Below are positions 1 to 7,312 of a stretch of DNA of 10,352 nucleotides, piece after piece. The DNA comes from Fidelibacterota bacterium (GTDB lineage: Bacteria; Fidelibacterota; UBA2242). Location of the stretch: contig JAGLWX010000402.1 of assembly GCA_023133185.1 (NCBI GenBank), positions 1 to 10,352 on the forward strand, in the 5' to 3' direction. Every line of letters begins with the position of its first letter. The first letter of the stretch is position 1. The position numbers were made by a program, and so were the translations under genes. The notes under the pieces were generated by a model. That model saw only the letters and a program-made list of their open reading frames with translations. It made no database searches and was not told where the DNA came from.

Positions 1-1045
1 CAACGGTTTCCAATTCGTCAAAATTGCCCCAGCGCTCCGAAAGAGTGGCAAAGGAAAAAGTCTTCGCAAATATCAATCCCAGTACAAATAACACTACCAA
101 AACAACCGGTGGCAGCCAGGTTCCGTTTGATTTAATCAGCCCGATACTATTATCTGTCTTACAACTCTTTACACAATCCATGCAAAAGTTGCAGTCGGGA
201 TGAGTAACTTTTTCATATTTACTGACTTCAATTTCCTGGGGACATGATTTATCGCACAGAGAACAGCTAATGCAATTATCCTTATTGACCTTGACCTTCA
301 AAGGCGAAATCGAATAAAATTTAAATCGAATAGTCTCCGTCGCCGCACCGGAAATGACCAGCGCCAGAAGCAGCCATAAAATATGCAGATCCCAGCCAAT
401 TAACCGAATAATGATATAGACGATAATAATCGGTATAGTGATTAAATAGTTCGCAAAGATATTGCTGACAGCTCCTAACGGACAGACATATTTACACCAG
501 AAAAAACGGATGAAGACCGAAACAACAAGTACCGTCAGAATCGTCAGTATTCCTGCCCAAACAACCACATCGCTATCAAAACCGCTGGCTGCGGCATAAT
601 ATGGATCGAATTTTTTACACCATAATTCACTGGATGTAATTGTAAAATATGCCGTGAAGAATAATAAAACATATTTACCAAGCCGCAACAATCGATCCCA
701 CATGCCGGTGAGCACACGAGATAGATTAAACTTTGCCAGCAGTTTATTTAACCACTCGATAACAGTTCCTACCGGACAGATGTATCCGCAAAATAATTTA
801 CCGAAGACCATCACCCCGATTAAAAGGAAAACACCCATGAACACCTGAGTTTCGCTCATGGCGCAGGACATCGATCCAATCCATAATTTGCTGCCCAGCG
901 ATAAAATACCGCCGAAAGGGCAATAGGCTTCGATGTCCGGCTTTATCACATGAAAAGCTCCAAGAATTACCAAAACTAAGATCAGGATCAGAATTGCCGA
1001 CTGAAATACCAGTTTGGTCTTGTTGTGTAAAAAGTTCTTGTTCAT
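1..1045 (-). CDS. Membrane polyferredoxin, 4Fe-4S binding protein of NapH/YccM/CcoG type (3' end outside window)
   Basis: The minus-strand frame opens at the ATG at 1045-1043 and stays open for 348 codons to the left edge, so the C-terminus is missing. Visible in the translation: a hydrophobic segment near residues 11-34, then YCPFGG (41-46). Two membrane CX3CP motifs follow, CGYICPVG (86-93) and CKYVCPLG (184-191), among several transmembrane helices (about 122-136, 160-182, 200-235). Next come two ferredoxin-type clusters, with Cys at 258/261/264/268 and 285/288/291/295, and another helix at about 311-332. This is the layout of NapH/YccM/CcoG-like integral membrane iron-sulfur proteins, which pass electrons between the quinone pool and a partner or cofactor. 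The second cluster's last Cys is followed by Lys instead of the usual Pro. The start is supported by GGGAG five nucleotides upstream. It follows the hairpin terminator of the preceding gene by about 95 nt, so it is probably a separate transcription unit. Substrate and partner are not visible. A soluble C-terminal domain may lie beyond residue 348. Confidence 0.9.
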   Translation of the reverse strand, partial: MNKNFLHNKTKLVFQSAILILILVLVILGAFHVIKPDIEAYCPFGGILSLGSKLWIGSMSCAMSETQVFMGVFLLIGVMVFGKLFCGYICPVGTVIEWLNKLLAKFNLSRVLTGMWDRLLRLGKYVLLFFTAYFTITSSELWCKKFDPYYAAASGFDSDVVVWAGILTILTVLVVSVFIRFFWCKYVCPLGAVSNIFANYLITIPIIIVYIIIRLIGWDLHILWLLLALVISGAATETIRFKFYSISPLKVKVNKDNCISCSLCDKSCPQEIEVSKYEKVTHPDCNFCMDCVKSCKTDNSIGLIKSNGTWLPPVVLVVLFVLGLIFAKTFSFATLSERWGNFDELETV

Positions 1046-1050
1046 ATTCA

Positions 1051-1055
1051 CTCCC
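1051..1055 (-). promoter_or_regulatory. Ribosome binding site of the polyferredoxin gene
   Basis: The minus strand reads GGGAG, then five nucleotides (TGAAT), then ATG. This fixes the start of a gene that is cut by the window edge. No convincing promoter was found in the 95 nt between this site and the upstream hairpin. A TATAAT is present at 1127-1122 but has no good -35 element at the right distance. Confidence 0.6.
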
Positions 1056-1140
1056 ATCTAATTCTAACTCACTTTACCCTGTAATCACTAACCCGGCTAA
1101 ATTTAACAGACTGCGTAAATAATTATAATTGAAAGTATAT

Positions 1141-1170
1141 TAAGAAGGCTGTCCGAAGACAGCCTTCTTA
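1141..1170 (-). terminator. Hairpin terminator of the secreted propeller gene, UUCG tetraloop
   Basis: A perfect 13-bp inverted repeat (1141-1153 against 1158-1170) encloses four bases. In the minus-strand transcript the loop reads C(UUCG)G, a well-known extra-stable tetraloop. The hairpin starts 22 nt after the stop codon at 1193-1195. The right arm ends CUUCUUA and is followed by an A/U-rich stretch rather than a clean run of U. Intrinsic termination or 3'-end protection of the mRNA are therefore both possible. Confidence 0.8.
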
Positions 1171-1192
1171 GCATTAATTGACAATTATATTG

Positions 1193-4100
1193 TTATTTCA
1201 AAAGAACCAGTTTCTTCTGTAGTGTCTTTTTAGCAGTTGTCAATCTGTAGATATAAACACCGGCTGCCATCTGCTGACCGGCGTCATTAGTGGCATTCCA
1301 CTCATAGACATGAAAACCGGCATTCAATGTTCCGGACTGCATGGTTTTTACCTTATGTCCCAGAATGTTATAAACTTCCAGTTTCACATTCTCCGTTATC
1401 GGCATCTCAAAAGCAATATTCGTGGTCGGGTTGAATGGATTCGGATAGTTCCGGTGCAGAATGAAACGATCCGGTAATACATAAGCCTCGTTATCAATGC
1501 CAACTTCTGTACAGTCGTATTCCGGAAATGGTAACCGATCGTCTAAGTTCTGCGAACCGTAACAATCAGTCTCAGGATAGAAGGTCGAAGATGCATCATC
1601 TATCTTGACCGAACGGTTCTCCGCAAATCCGGCTTCATTATCCAGACTGTTGATACCGTACTTGTAAAGCTGTTCTTTCGCCTGTCCGGCAGTGAACAGT
1701 ATTCCAAGCGTATAGATGCCGTCATCGGCTGTTGCGTCACCATTGGTACCATCATCAAGCATGGCAAACTCTGCAGGATTGATTCCCCAGCTCCACCAGC
1801 TGCCCAAAAGACCATTGATATAGACGCCGACAATCTCATCGGCTGAATAGATCGTATCAGCGTCAGTCTGGGAATCAATCAGGACTTCACCGGCATTGAG
1901 CGCTTTCACCGCCGACAAAATATCAACATTGAAATAGACCGTAACATCCTGTTGAATAATGTCGTCCCATCCTACATTGGCAAAGAATGCCGTGTCGGTA
2001 GGCACTTCATAATATCCGTCATTGTCAAAGTCTTCATAAGTATGACCTGTCGGAATGGTGAAACTGCGGTTTGGGCTGCCTTCCCAGGCATCATCGTTAG
2101 GACCATAGTGAATTACGAACTTGAATTCATTGGCAGCATCCAGGGACAGGTTATCCATCTTGAAAGCGGCAACATACAAGCCGGTCACAGACGGATCCAG
2201 GGTCAGTTCATTATCTTCACCGCTCCAGCCGTTAAAACCGCCGCGAATGATGACGATGTTGCCACTATCCGGCTGGAAATTTTTGTTCAATAACTGGATG
2301 TTCATATCAACATAGAAGTAAACTTCGGCGTTCACACTTGAGGCGGGATCAAAATCATTGTACCAGACAACCGGCAGTACATTTTCACCGGCAACAACTG
2401 TATATTGACGGTTGGATATACTTTCACATGTGTCCCAGGTACCGTTGAACCGGAATTTGTATTCGATAGCGCCTTCGGGTATTTCCAGAGTAATGGTGTA
2501 AATGCTGTCGCCATCGGCGTCAGACAATGAATCACTGGCACCCCAACCATTGAAACTACCGGCAACGTCAAGGTAATCGGTGCCGGGCACAAAATTACCG
2601 AGATCTATCTGTGCCGACATATTAACCTGAAAAGTTACCATCGGGTTTAACTCGCGTTTCAGGATTGTACCACCTTTTCCAACAGCCCACAGGTTTGTGC
2701 CGTCGTATCTGACTTTTTGCAGGGTTTCAGTGGCACCGGCAGGATCAGCTGTCCAGGTCAAACCGGCATCATCTGAACGATAAATTTTACCGGCTTCGCC
2801 AACAACAAAAACAAGATTGTCATCGACAAATTCCACATCATATAGATCATCGCCGTCAGGATCGGTGAATACTGCTGCCAGAGTATCAAGTCGGTCAAGC
2901 GCCGCCCGGAATATCTTACCCTTTGATGCTGGAACAATTACAACATTATTCCGAACTTCAATTGCCCGCATACTGTTGCTGCCGACGTCAATCAGCAGAG
3001 AGTCAGTTACAACCGCACCACTGGCATCAAAAACTCCATAGCAGAACTTACCACTGGATTCGGAAGCCAAAACGGTATTGGCATCAAGCGCCCAAATATC
3101 ATAAACCGTGCTACTGTTAACTTTCGTATCTGTCCATGTCAAACCGCCATCTGTGGATTTCATCAGATAACCGGATGAACCGCCTGCAAAAGCAGTTGTA
3201 GCATCAAATACATGTATCGCATTGATGTGTTTGTTTGTTGCAAGAGCCATTGGGCTTTCAATCGCCGTCCATGTAGCGCCACCGTCTGCAGTTCTGATTA
3301 GAGTTCCATAACCACCACCGGCAAGACCAGTATTGACGTCGAAGAATTCACACTCATAAAGGTTTTCAGAAGTACCAGTAGCATAATTATTAGGGTAATC
3401 CCATGTTAGCCCACCATCGATACTTGTCGCTAACTCACCACCGGAATAAGTAGAAAGTACAATCTTATTCTCTTCCGGAAGCGCCAGCCCCCAGAAACTG
3501 ACCTGCGGCCAATCCAGTAACGGAGTAAAGTTTGCTCCACCGTCAATAGTTTTCATCCACTGACCGTAATATCCAAATACATACCCGGTATTAGCGTCAA
3601 CAAAATCAACAATATTAATTTTATGACCATGACCAACTTTCAATGTATCCCAACTTGCACCGGCGTCAGTAGTTTTTGCAACGTAACCATCATTACCACC
3701 AATGATGATTGTATTATCATCTATAATGTCGATAGACACACCAAGTTCATAACCATAGTTAACGTTACCTATATAACTATAAGTTTTTCCACCGTCAGTT
3801 GACAGAAAAGTACAATAATGATAACCCACAATAGCAAAAGTGGAATCTCCGTATGCGGTTACATCATAGATACGGCTACTCGTAAGGCCGATCGGGAATA
3901 AAGAAGCTACTGTAACAAATGTCCAGGTCTGTCCACCGTCATGAGTGTACCAGGTTTTTCCACCCACACCATCAGGCTGAACAACGCCGACATTTTCACT
4001 ACAGAAAGCTATACCGCCATCAAGGTCATCGCCATCGAAAGTTGAATCACTCTTTGTGAAATTGACACCGCCGTCAACCGTTTTTAAAAGTACACCGTCT

Positions 4101-4507
4101 TTACCGGCAAAATAGACAATATCCGCGGAGACTACTGCCAAATGTTTCAAGGTAACAGAAAAGTTAGCAGTATCAGCAATCATAGTCCAAGTTGCACCGC
4201 CGTCAACAGTCTTGTAAATGAACCCTTTTTCTGAGGTTGCATATCCGACATTTGCATCGGCGAATTTAACATCCTCCCAGTCGTAACCGGAACCATCGGC
4301 TGCACGCATTGTAGGCCAGCTTGCGCCGCCGTCAACGGTCTTTAGCACTTCACCGTCGTCCCCAACCAAAACAACGGTATTTGCATCAATAGCAGTACCG
4401 GCATTAATCTGAAAGGGAATACTTTCCTGTTTCACCACTTCCCATTGTGCAAAAGAAAACGACACAAGCAGGGTAAGTAGCAAAACTGTCATTAAAAATT
4501 TCTTCAT
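1193..4507 (-). CDS. Secreted T9SS-sorted protein: Ycf48/BNR-like propellers plus E-set/CBM-like modules
   Basis: This 1104-residue protein begins with a Sec signal peptide (MKKFLMTVLL..., probable cleavage after SFSFA at residue 20). Residues about 40-620 are Ycf48/BNR/sortilin-like propeller blades. Their clear motifs (TVDGGASW and variants) start at 57, 100, 143, 188, 236, 279, 320, 362, 406, 451 and 578. Degenerate copies lie near 490, 532 and 615, giving about 14 blades of 41-48 residues. Three beta-sandwich modules follow: about 622-718 (GSFNGW), 728-845 (GGFNGW) and 853-990 (WWSWG, then DDGTNGDATADDG). They resemble the E-set/AMPK-CBM48 or CBM20-like folds that bind glucans or serve as spacers. 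Residues 1016-1104 are a T9SS type A sorting domain with NYPNPFNPTT, YNILG and a terminal KKLVLLK strand. The product is therefore predicted to cross the outer membrane and be anchored on the surface or released. AGGAG lies six bases before the ATG and a promoter lies upstream. The ligand is unknown. No catalytic domain is recognisable, so an adhesin or binding scaffold is more likely than an enzyme. Confidence 0.9.
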   Translation of the reverse strand: MKKFLMTVLLLTLLVSFSFAQWEVVKQESIPFQINAGTAIDANTVVLVGDDGEVLKTVDGGASWPTMRAADGSGYDWEDVKFADANVGYATSEKGFIYKTVDGGATWTMIADTANFSVTLKHLAVVSADIVYFAGKDGVLLKTVDGGVNFTKSDSTFDGDDLDGGIAFCSENVGVVQPDGVGGKTWYTHDGGQTWTFVTVASLFPIGLTSSRIYDVTAYGDSTFAIVGYHYCTFLSTDGGKTYSYIGNVNYGYELGVSIDIIDDNTIIIGGNDGYVAKTTDAGASWDTLKVGHGHKINIVDFVDANTGYVFGYYGQWMKTIDGGANFTPLLDWPQVSFWGLALPEENKIVLSTYSGGELATSIDGGLTWDYPNNYATGTSENLYECEFFDVNTGLAGGGYGTLIRTADGGATWTAIESPMALATNKHINAIHVFDATTAFAGGSSGYLMKSTDGGLTWTDTKVNSSTVYDIWALDANTVLASESSGKFCYGVFDASGAVVTDSLLIDVGSNSMRAIEVRNNVVIVPASKGKIFRAALDRLDTLAAVFTDPDGDDLYDVEFVDDNLVFVVGEAGKIYRSDDAGLTWTADPAGATETLQKVRYDGTNLWAVGKGGTILKRELNPMVTFQVNMSAQIDLGNFVPGTDYLDVAGSFNGWGASDSLSDADGDSIYTITLEIPEGAIEYKFRFNGTWDTCESISNRQYTVVAGENVLPVVWYNDFDPASSVNAEVYFYVDMNIQLLNKNFQPDSGNIVIIRGGFNGWSGEDNELTLDPSVTGLYVAAFKMDNLSLDAANEFKFVIHYGPNDDAWEGSPNRSFTIPTGHTYEDFDNDGYYEVPTDTAFFANVGWDDIIQQDVTVYFNVDILSAVKALNAGEVLIDSQTDADTIYSADEIVGVYINGLLGSWWSWGINPAEFAMLDDGTNGDATADDGIYTLGILFTAGQAKEQLYKYGINSLDNEAGFAENRSVKIDDASSTFYPETDCYGSQNLDDRLPFPEYDCTEVGIDNEAYVLPDRFILHRNYPNPFNPTTNIAFEMPITENVKLEVYNILGHKVKTMQSGTLNAGFHVYEWNATNDAGQQMAAGVYIYRLTTAKKTLQKKLVLLK
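2648..4440 (-). repeat. Coding tandem repeat of about 14 propeller blades
   Basis: The repeat unit is about 123-144 nt and codes a blade ending in a motif like K-T-x-D-G-G-A-x-W. Eleven copies are clear. Three more (near residues 490, 532 and 615) keep the spacing but have lost the DGG-W signature. In DNA, the blade ends show as recurring ccgccgtca-like words on the plus strand. Fourteen blades would fit two seven-bladed propellers in tandem. Confidence 0.75.
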
Positions 4508-4513
4508 TTCTTT

Positions 4514-4518
4514 CTCCT
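4514..4518 (-). promoter_or_regulatory. Ribosome binding site of the secreted propeller gene
   Basis: The minus strand reads AAAAGGAGAAAGAAATG, placing AGGAG six nucleotides before the ATG at 4507. It is the clearest Shine-Dalgarno site in the window and confirms that start. Confidence 0.7.
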
Positions 4519-4578
4519 TTTAGTTACTTTATTTCTTCTTCACTATTTTATGTTACCATACTATAATGACGACAGTTC

Positions 4579-4607
4579 ATCTTATTAAACAATATTTGTA
4601 ATGTCAA
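4579..4607 (-). promoter_or_regulatory. Sigma70-type promoter for the secreted propeller gene
   Basis: On the minus strand a perfect -35 hexamer TTGACA (4607-4602) is followed by exactly 17 bases and a -10 hexamer TAAGAT (4584-4579, four of six consensus bases). Transcription would start near 4572, leaving a leader of about 65 nt before the ATG. The TTGACA/TAAGAT form is the classical sigma70 type and not the TAnnTTTG form known from Bacteroides, which argues weakly for an FCB lineage outside Bacteroidales. The promoter makes this gene separable from the upstream outer-membrane operon. Confidence 0.6.
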
Positions 4608-4645
4608 GTTTTTTTGAATCATAATGTATGCTACATAAAAAACTT
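4606..4645 (-). terminator. Possible AT-rich hairpin at the end of the outer-membrane operon
   Basis: A nine-base inverted repeat (4606-4614 against 4637-4645; AAGTTTTTT on one side) encloses 22 bases that can fold a small inner stem ATGTA-GCA-TACAT. It begins just past the stop codon of the beta-barrel gene and its outer arm overlaps two bases of the TTGACA box. It contains almost no G or C, so stability is low. It may be a weak terminator or simply AT-rich spacer. Confidence 0.3.
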
Positions 4646-4646
4646 T

Positions 4647-6104
4647 TTATTTCCAATATGAAACAGACAATCCAAAGGTTTCAATATTCATATCAGCGCC
4701 ATCCGGCTCCCAAATCTCATAATTAAAGTCCAGTCCCAAAGTGCCGAAAACAAACAATCTGTCAAATCCATATTGAAAAGATATGATATCCATTTTCTCT
4801 GTATTCCAGTAAAAATAGGGCTCTATTTTACCGGTACAAGCTTTACCATGTACATTTGTAATTTGATCTAAAGAAATTTTTACATCAATAAAACGATTCC
4901 AATTAATACGATTTCCTTTATAATCAAATTTTACAATGTATTCATGATAGTCAGACCGAATATTCTCCATCTCAAAACCGGATGATATACCGACTTTATT
5001 CATTAGCGGCAGATACAATACGGAACCGAATCTATGCATAATCTCATCGTTTTCGATAGTTACCACATCGTACTCGCCGGACCTGGCCCAATCATAGAAG
5101 TCTTTATATTCGTAAAACAGCTGAAACATGAAATTCGATGTGACCGGCTGGTAAAAAACAGCCCCAAATATTCTGAATCCATCCCTGACCCAGTATCCTC
5201 TATCTCCAGGAATAGTGGTACTGCCAACTGTAATTTTGGTATATCTTGTGCCATAACTTCCGGACAGCTGTACTCCAAGACCGTCAACTAAAATATTTTT
5301 CCGGGCTAATTGAGCACCAAACTCATAGCCTTCTTTATGATCGTTTTTACGGTTTAAAGAGCGGGGATTTTCATCGCGGAACACATGATATCCGAAGTAG
5401 GTTCTCACAAAAGCATCCTGAAGTTCCTTTACGGCATTATATTGTCCTTCGTAACTAAAATACCGTGCAAATGCTCCTGTGACAACGTTGCCATTATTAG
5501 AATTGAAAGCTGCGCCGAATTTCAAATCCAGGTTTCGGATTACGGTCTCACATTTGGTATATACATCCTTTAAACTTCTTTCAATACCGTAATCAATCTC
5601 AAAGCCTAAAAGCAAATTATTTGTCAGCGAATAATTATACAGAAACCAAAGCTGCGGACCGTCATATTTTACATTACCTTTGGTAGTATCGATATATGAA
5701 AAGTAATTATTATAAAAATTCTTTTCCAGGGACCTGTATACATCATACTGATCGGCGCGATTATATCGTACAGCTGCCGCAAGAGTAGATTTTTTATCCA
5801 ATATCTTATGTGTGTAGAAAAAAAGTTGGTAATCTCTTTGTCTTTTAGGGTCATATACCCGGCGGAAAAAATTTATTCTATCAATACTGTTAGCTCTATA
5901 GTAAACAAAATCTTCCTGGTACGAATTTTTGAAGAGAGCCGGATTAACACTAATCTGGTATAGATTCATAGGCGTCCGAATGGTACTGCTAAACGGTTCT
6001 TCGATCACAATATCCGGAAATAATGGATTTTCATAACCTGATAAATTGCTAAAAAATACCAATATTCCGGATATCAAAAATATTTTTATTACGTTTTTTT
6101 TCAT
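4647..6104 (-). CDS. Predicted outer-membrane beta-barrel protein (DUF6850-like)
   Basis: Starting at the ATG at 6104, the protein has 485 residues. It begins with a Sec signal peptide (MKKNVIKIFLISGILVFF, then SNLSG near residue 23). The remainder shows alternating hydrophobic and polar residues, frequent Tyr, Phe and Trp, and short loops. It ends in an aromatic-rich strand (FGLSVSYWK). That pattern fits an integral outer-membrane beta-barrel. From memory it resembles DUF6850 proteins of Bacteroidota, which occur beside TonB receptors and DUF4876 lipoproteins as here; the family name is tentative. The frame also contains an upstream ATG at 6179 that overlaps the previous stop as ATGAGTAG. 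I rejected it because it would put 25 residues, partly encoded by the intergenic palindrome, before the signal peptide. The ribosome site for the chosen start is weak (GGGG, eight bases upstream). It is the last gene of the operon. A role as pore or assembly partner in the outer membrane is inference. Confidence 0.65.
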   Translation of the reverse strand: MKKNVIKIFLISGILVFFSNLSGYENPLFPDIVIEEPFSSTIRTPMNLYQISVNPALFKNSYQEDFVYYRANSIDRINFFRRVYDPKRQRDYQLFFYTHKILDKKSTLAAAVRYNRADQYDVYRSLEKNFYNNYFSYIDTTKGNVKYDGPQLWFLYNYSLTNNLLLGFEIDYGIERSLKDVYTKCETVIRNLDLKFGAAFNSNNGNVVTGAFARYFSYEGQYNAVKELQDAFVRTYFGYHVFRDENPRSLNRKNDHKEGYEFGAQLARKNILVDGLGVQLSGSYGTRYTKITVGSTTIPGDRGYWVRDGFRIFGAVFYQPVTSNFMFQLFYEYKDFYDWARSGEYDVVTIENDEIMHRFGSVLYLPLMNKVGISSGFEMENIRSDYHEYIVKFDYKGNRINWNRFIDVKISLDQITNVHGKACTGKIEPYFYWNTEKMDIISFQYGFDRLFVFGTLGLDFNYEIWEPDGADMNIETFGLSVSYWK

Positions 6105-6131
6105 TCTATGACCCCATTTATCTTTACTTTT

Positions 6132-6156
6132 CGTTCCCAAACTCAGTTTGTGAACG
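6132..6156. repeat. REP-like palindrome, copy 1
   Basis: This imperfect palindrome is centred on 6144. CGTTC pairs with GAACG, there is one mismatch (6137/6151), then CAAAC pairs with GTTTG around a three-base loop. It lies between the second lipoprotein and the beta-barrel gene. It matches copy 2 at 7270-7298 in loop, arms and flanks. The arms resemble the GTTCCCA...TGGGAAC class of short extragenic palindromes that I recall as abundant in many environmental bacterial genomes, which I could not verify here. Confidence 0.7.
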
Positions 6157-6171
6157 AGAACTATACTACAG

Positions 6172-7263
6172 CTACTCATGCTGATATCCTGGCGTAGGAT
6201 GATCTATTATCACAAAATCCACAGTGGAATTATTCGAATCGAAGCCCACCGCAACTCTCTCCAATGACTGACCGCTCCATTTAGTTAAACCAATACCACC
6301 AAATCCTCTATCCACCTCTTTTTCTATGTCTTTTATATGGGTCGAAGAGGTGGCATACTCCACGCCGTCGATAACCGATTCGATAGCAATGCCGTCAAGA
6401 TAGTTTACATCGCTGCCGTCAGTTATAAGAATGACATCCGTACTGAGCCCTATTCCAAAATCAGTGCGGCAACCAACTTCGATATTATCAAGATTGGGTA
6501 CATCCGGGTTATCATAATCCCCATAGTCCATACTGTTTTTAAACTCCCAGTCTGCATGGGAAAGATCTACGCTTTCCGGCAGAGGAAAATTTGGTATATT
6601 TGTATGATCCATAGCATCTTTTGCAACTACTACAAAGGCGCCGGGCGGTACCGGATATTCTCGCCCGATTAAAGGTTCTCCCGGAAATTGAAAAATAGAA
6701 GATGGCCATTCCAGCATTATATAAATCCTGACAAAAAGCATCCCGTCAAGATAAACTGTGTCTTCGGAAGAATTATATAATTCAATAAATTGATCGCAAA
6801 TAACGCTTACTTTAACAGTATACAACTCATTGATTTTCAGTCCAGGCTGCGCGCCGGATGCAATCGTATAAATAGTATCGATAATTATGTTTTCATTAAT
6901 CGATGTTTCCGTGGGTGTTATTAAAGTTGAAGCAATTACCGTAACCGTATCCATTGCATTGGAATCAAGCACCGAAGCTACAATAGCGGTAGATTTTATT
7001 GTAGTAAGATATTCCGCCCAAGGAATATCTTCAAAGAATACCGCTCCGCACGAATCCGTAACGCCGCCAAAAGAAATACTATTATAATCATAGGTTTTTA
7101 TAGTAACCGGAATGGAATTCAGGAAGCGGTCTTCAAATTTAACATATAGGGTTAAAGTCAGCGCGCCATCGATTTGAGTAGGTTGTTCTCTGAAACAGGA
7201 TAAAGCCATGAATATTAAGAACAATAATAGAAATGGTGTTTTCATCGCTCTTAAACGCTCCAT
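6172..7263 (-). CDS. DUF4876-like lipoprotein, second tandem copy
   Basis: From the ATG at 7263 the protein has 363 residues. Its lipoprotein signal peptide (MERLRAMKTPF, a hydrophobic core, then FMALSC) puts the lipidated Cys at residue 23. About residues 30-115 form an Ig-like or carboxypeptidase-regulatory-like beta domain. The rest contains GLKINELY, DQFIELYNSS and DTVYLDG, matching the DUF4876 pattern as I know it. This copy lacks the YYTGPP segment found in copy 1 and is four residues shorter there. I chose 7263 because AAGGA lies four bases upstream and the signal peptide has a normal length. An ATG at 7320, overlapping the previous stop as ATGAGTAG, would add 19 residues read through the palindrome. 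An ATG at 7245 is a further option. The protein is probably anchored in the outer membrane and surface-exposed, as partner of the TonB receptor, in the way SusD partners SusC. The substrate is unknown. Confidence 0.75.
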   Translation of the reverse strand: MERLRAMKTPFLLLFLIFMALSCFREQPTQIDGALTLTLYVKFEDRFLNSIPVTIKTYDYNSISFGGVTDSCGAVFFEDIPWAEYLTTIKSTAIVASVLDSNAMDTVTVIASTLITPTETSINENIIIDTIYTIASGAQPGLKINELYTVKVSVICDQFIELYNSSEDTVYLDGMLFVRIYIMLEWPSSIFQFPGEPLIGREYPVPPGAFVVVAKDAMDHTNIPNFPLPESVDLSHADWEFKNSMDYGDYDNPDVPNLDNIEVGCRTDFGIGLSTDVILITDGSDVNYLDGIAIESVIDGVEYATSSTHIKDIEKEVDRGFGGIGLTKWSGQSLERVAVGFDSNNSTVDFVIIDHPTPGYQHE

Positions 7264-7267
7264 TAGA

Positions 7268-7272
7268 TCCTT
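7268..7272 (-). promoter_or_regulatory. Ribosome binding site of the second lipoprotein, partly inside the palindrome
   Basis: The minus strand reads AAGGA, then TCTA, then ATG at 7263. The first three bases (AAG) are the last bases of the palindrome's stem (7270-7298), so folding of that hairpin could cover part of the site. This decides the start of the second lipoprotein gene and suggests a possible control point. Confidence 0.45.
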
Positions 7273-7298
7273 GTTCCCGAACTCAGTTTGGGAACAAG
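7270..7298. repeat. REP-like palindrome, copy 2
   Basis: The arms CTTGTTCCC (7270-7278) and GGGAACAAG (7290-7298) are perfect inverse complements. After one mismatch (7279/7289), AAC pairs with GTT around a three-base loop. The centre is 7284. It lies between the two lipoprotein genes. In the transcript it would form a stem of about 12 pairs ending at the ribosome site of the second lipoprotein. No U-run follows, so it is not a typical terminator. It may act as an mRNA processing or stabilising element. Confidence 0.75.
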
Positions 7299-7312
7299 AA
7301 AATGTACTATAG

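Noticed and set aside
654..848. Plus-strand 64-residue open frame
   Set aside because: It lies antisense to the well-supported polyferredoxin gene and has no recognisable motif; a shadow frame.
1122..1127. TATAAT on the minus strand upstream of the polyferredoxin gene
   Set aside because: A perfect -10 hexamer, but no -35 resemblance 16-18 bases upstream, where the terminator stem lies; in AT-rich spacer it can occur by chance.
1178..1183. Plus-strand TTGACA resembling a -35 box
   Set aside because: The sequence at the right spacing (AAAGAA) is no -10 box, and no plus-strand gene follows; it lies in the 3' untranslated part of the secreted-protein gene.
1952..2293. Plus-strand 113-residue open frame
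   Set aside because: Antisense to the E-set modules of the secreted protein; composition is what the opposite strand gives by chance.
2648..4440. Regular repeats as a CRISPR array or non-coding repeat
   Set aside because: The periodicity follows codons of one uninterrupted reading frame and gives protein blades, with no identical repeats or unique spacers.
6337..6672. Plus-strand 111-residue open frame
   Set aside because: Antisense to the conserved half of the second lipoprotein, which is a real gene by paralogy and lipobox.
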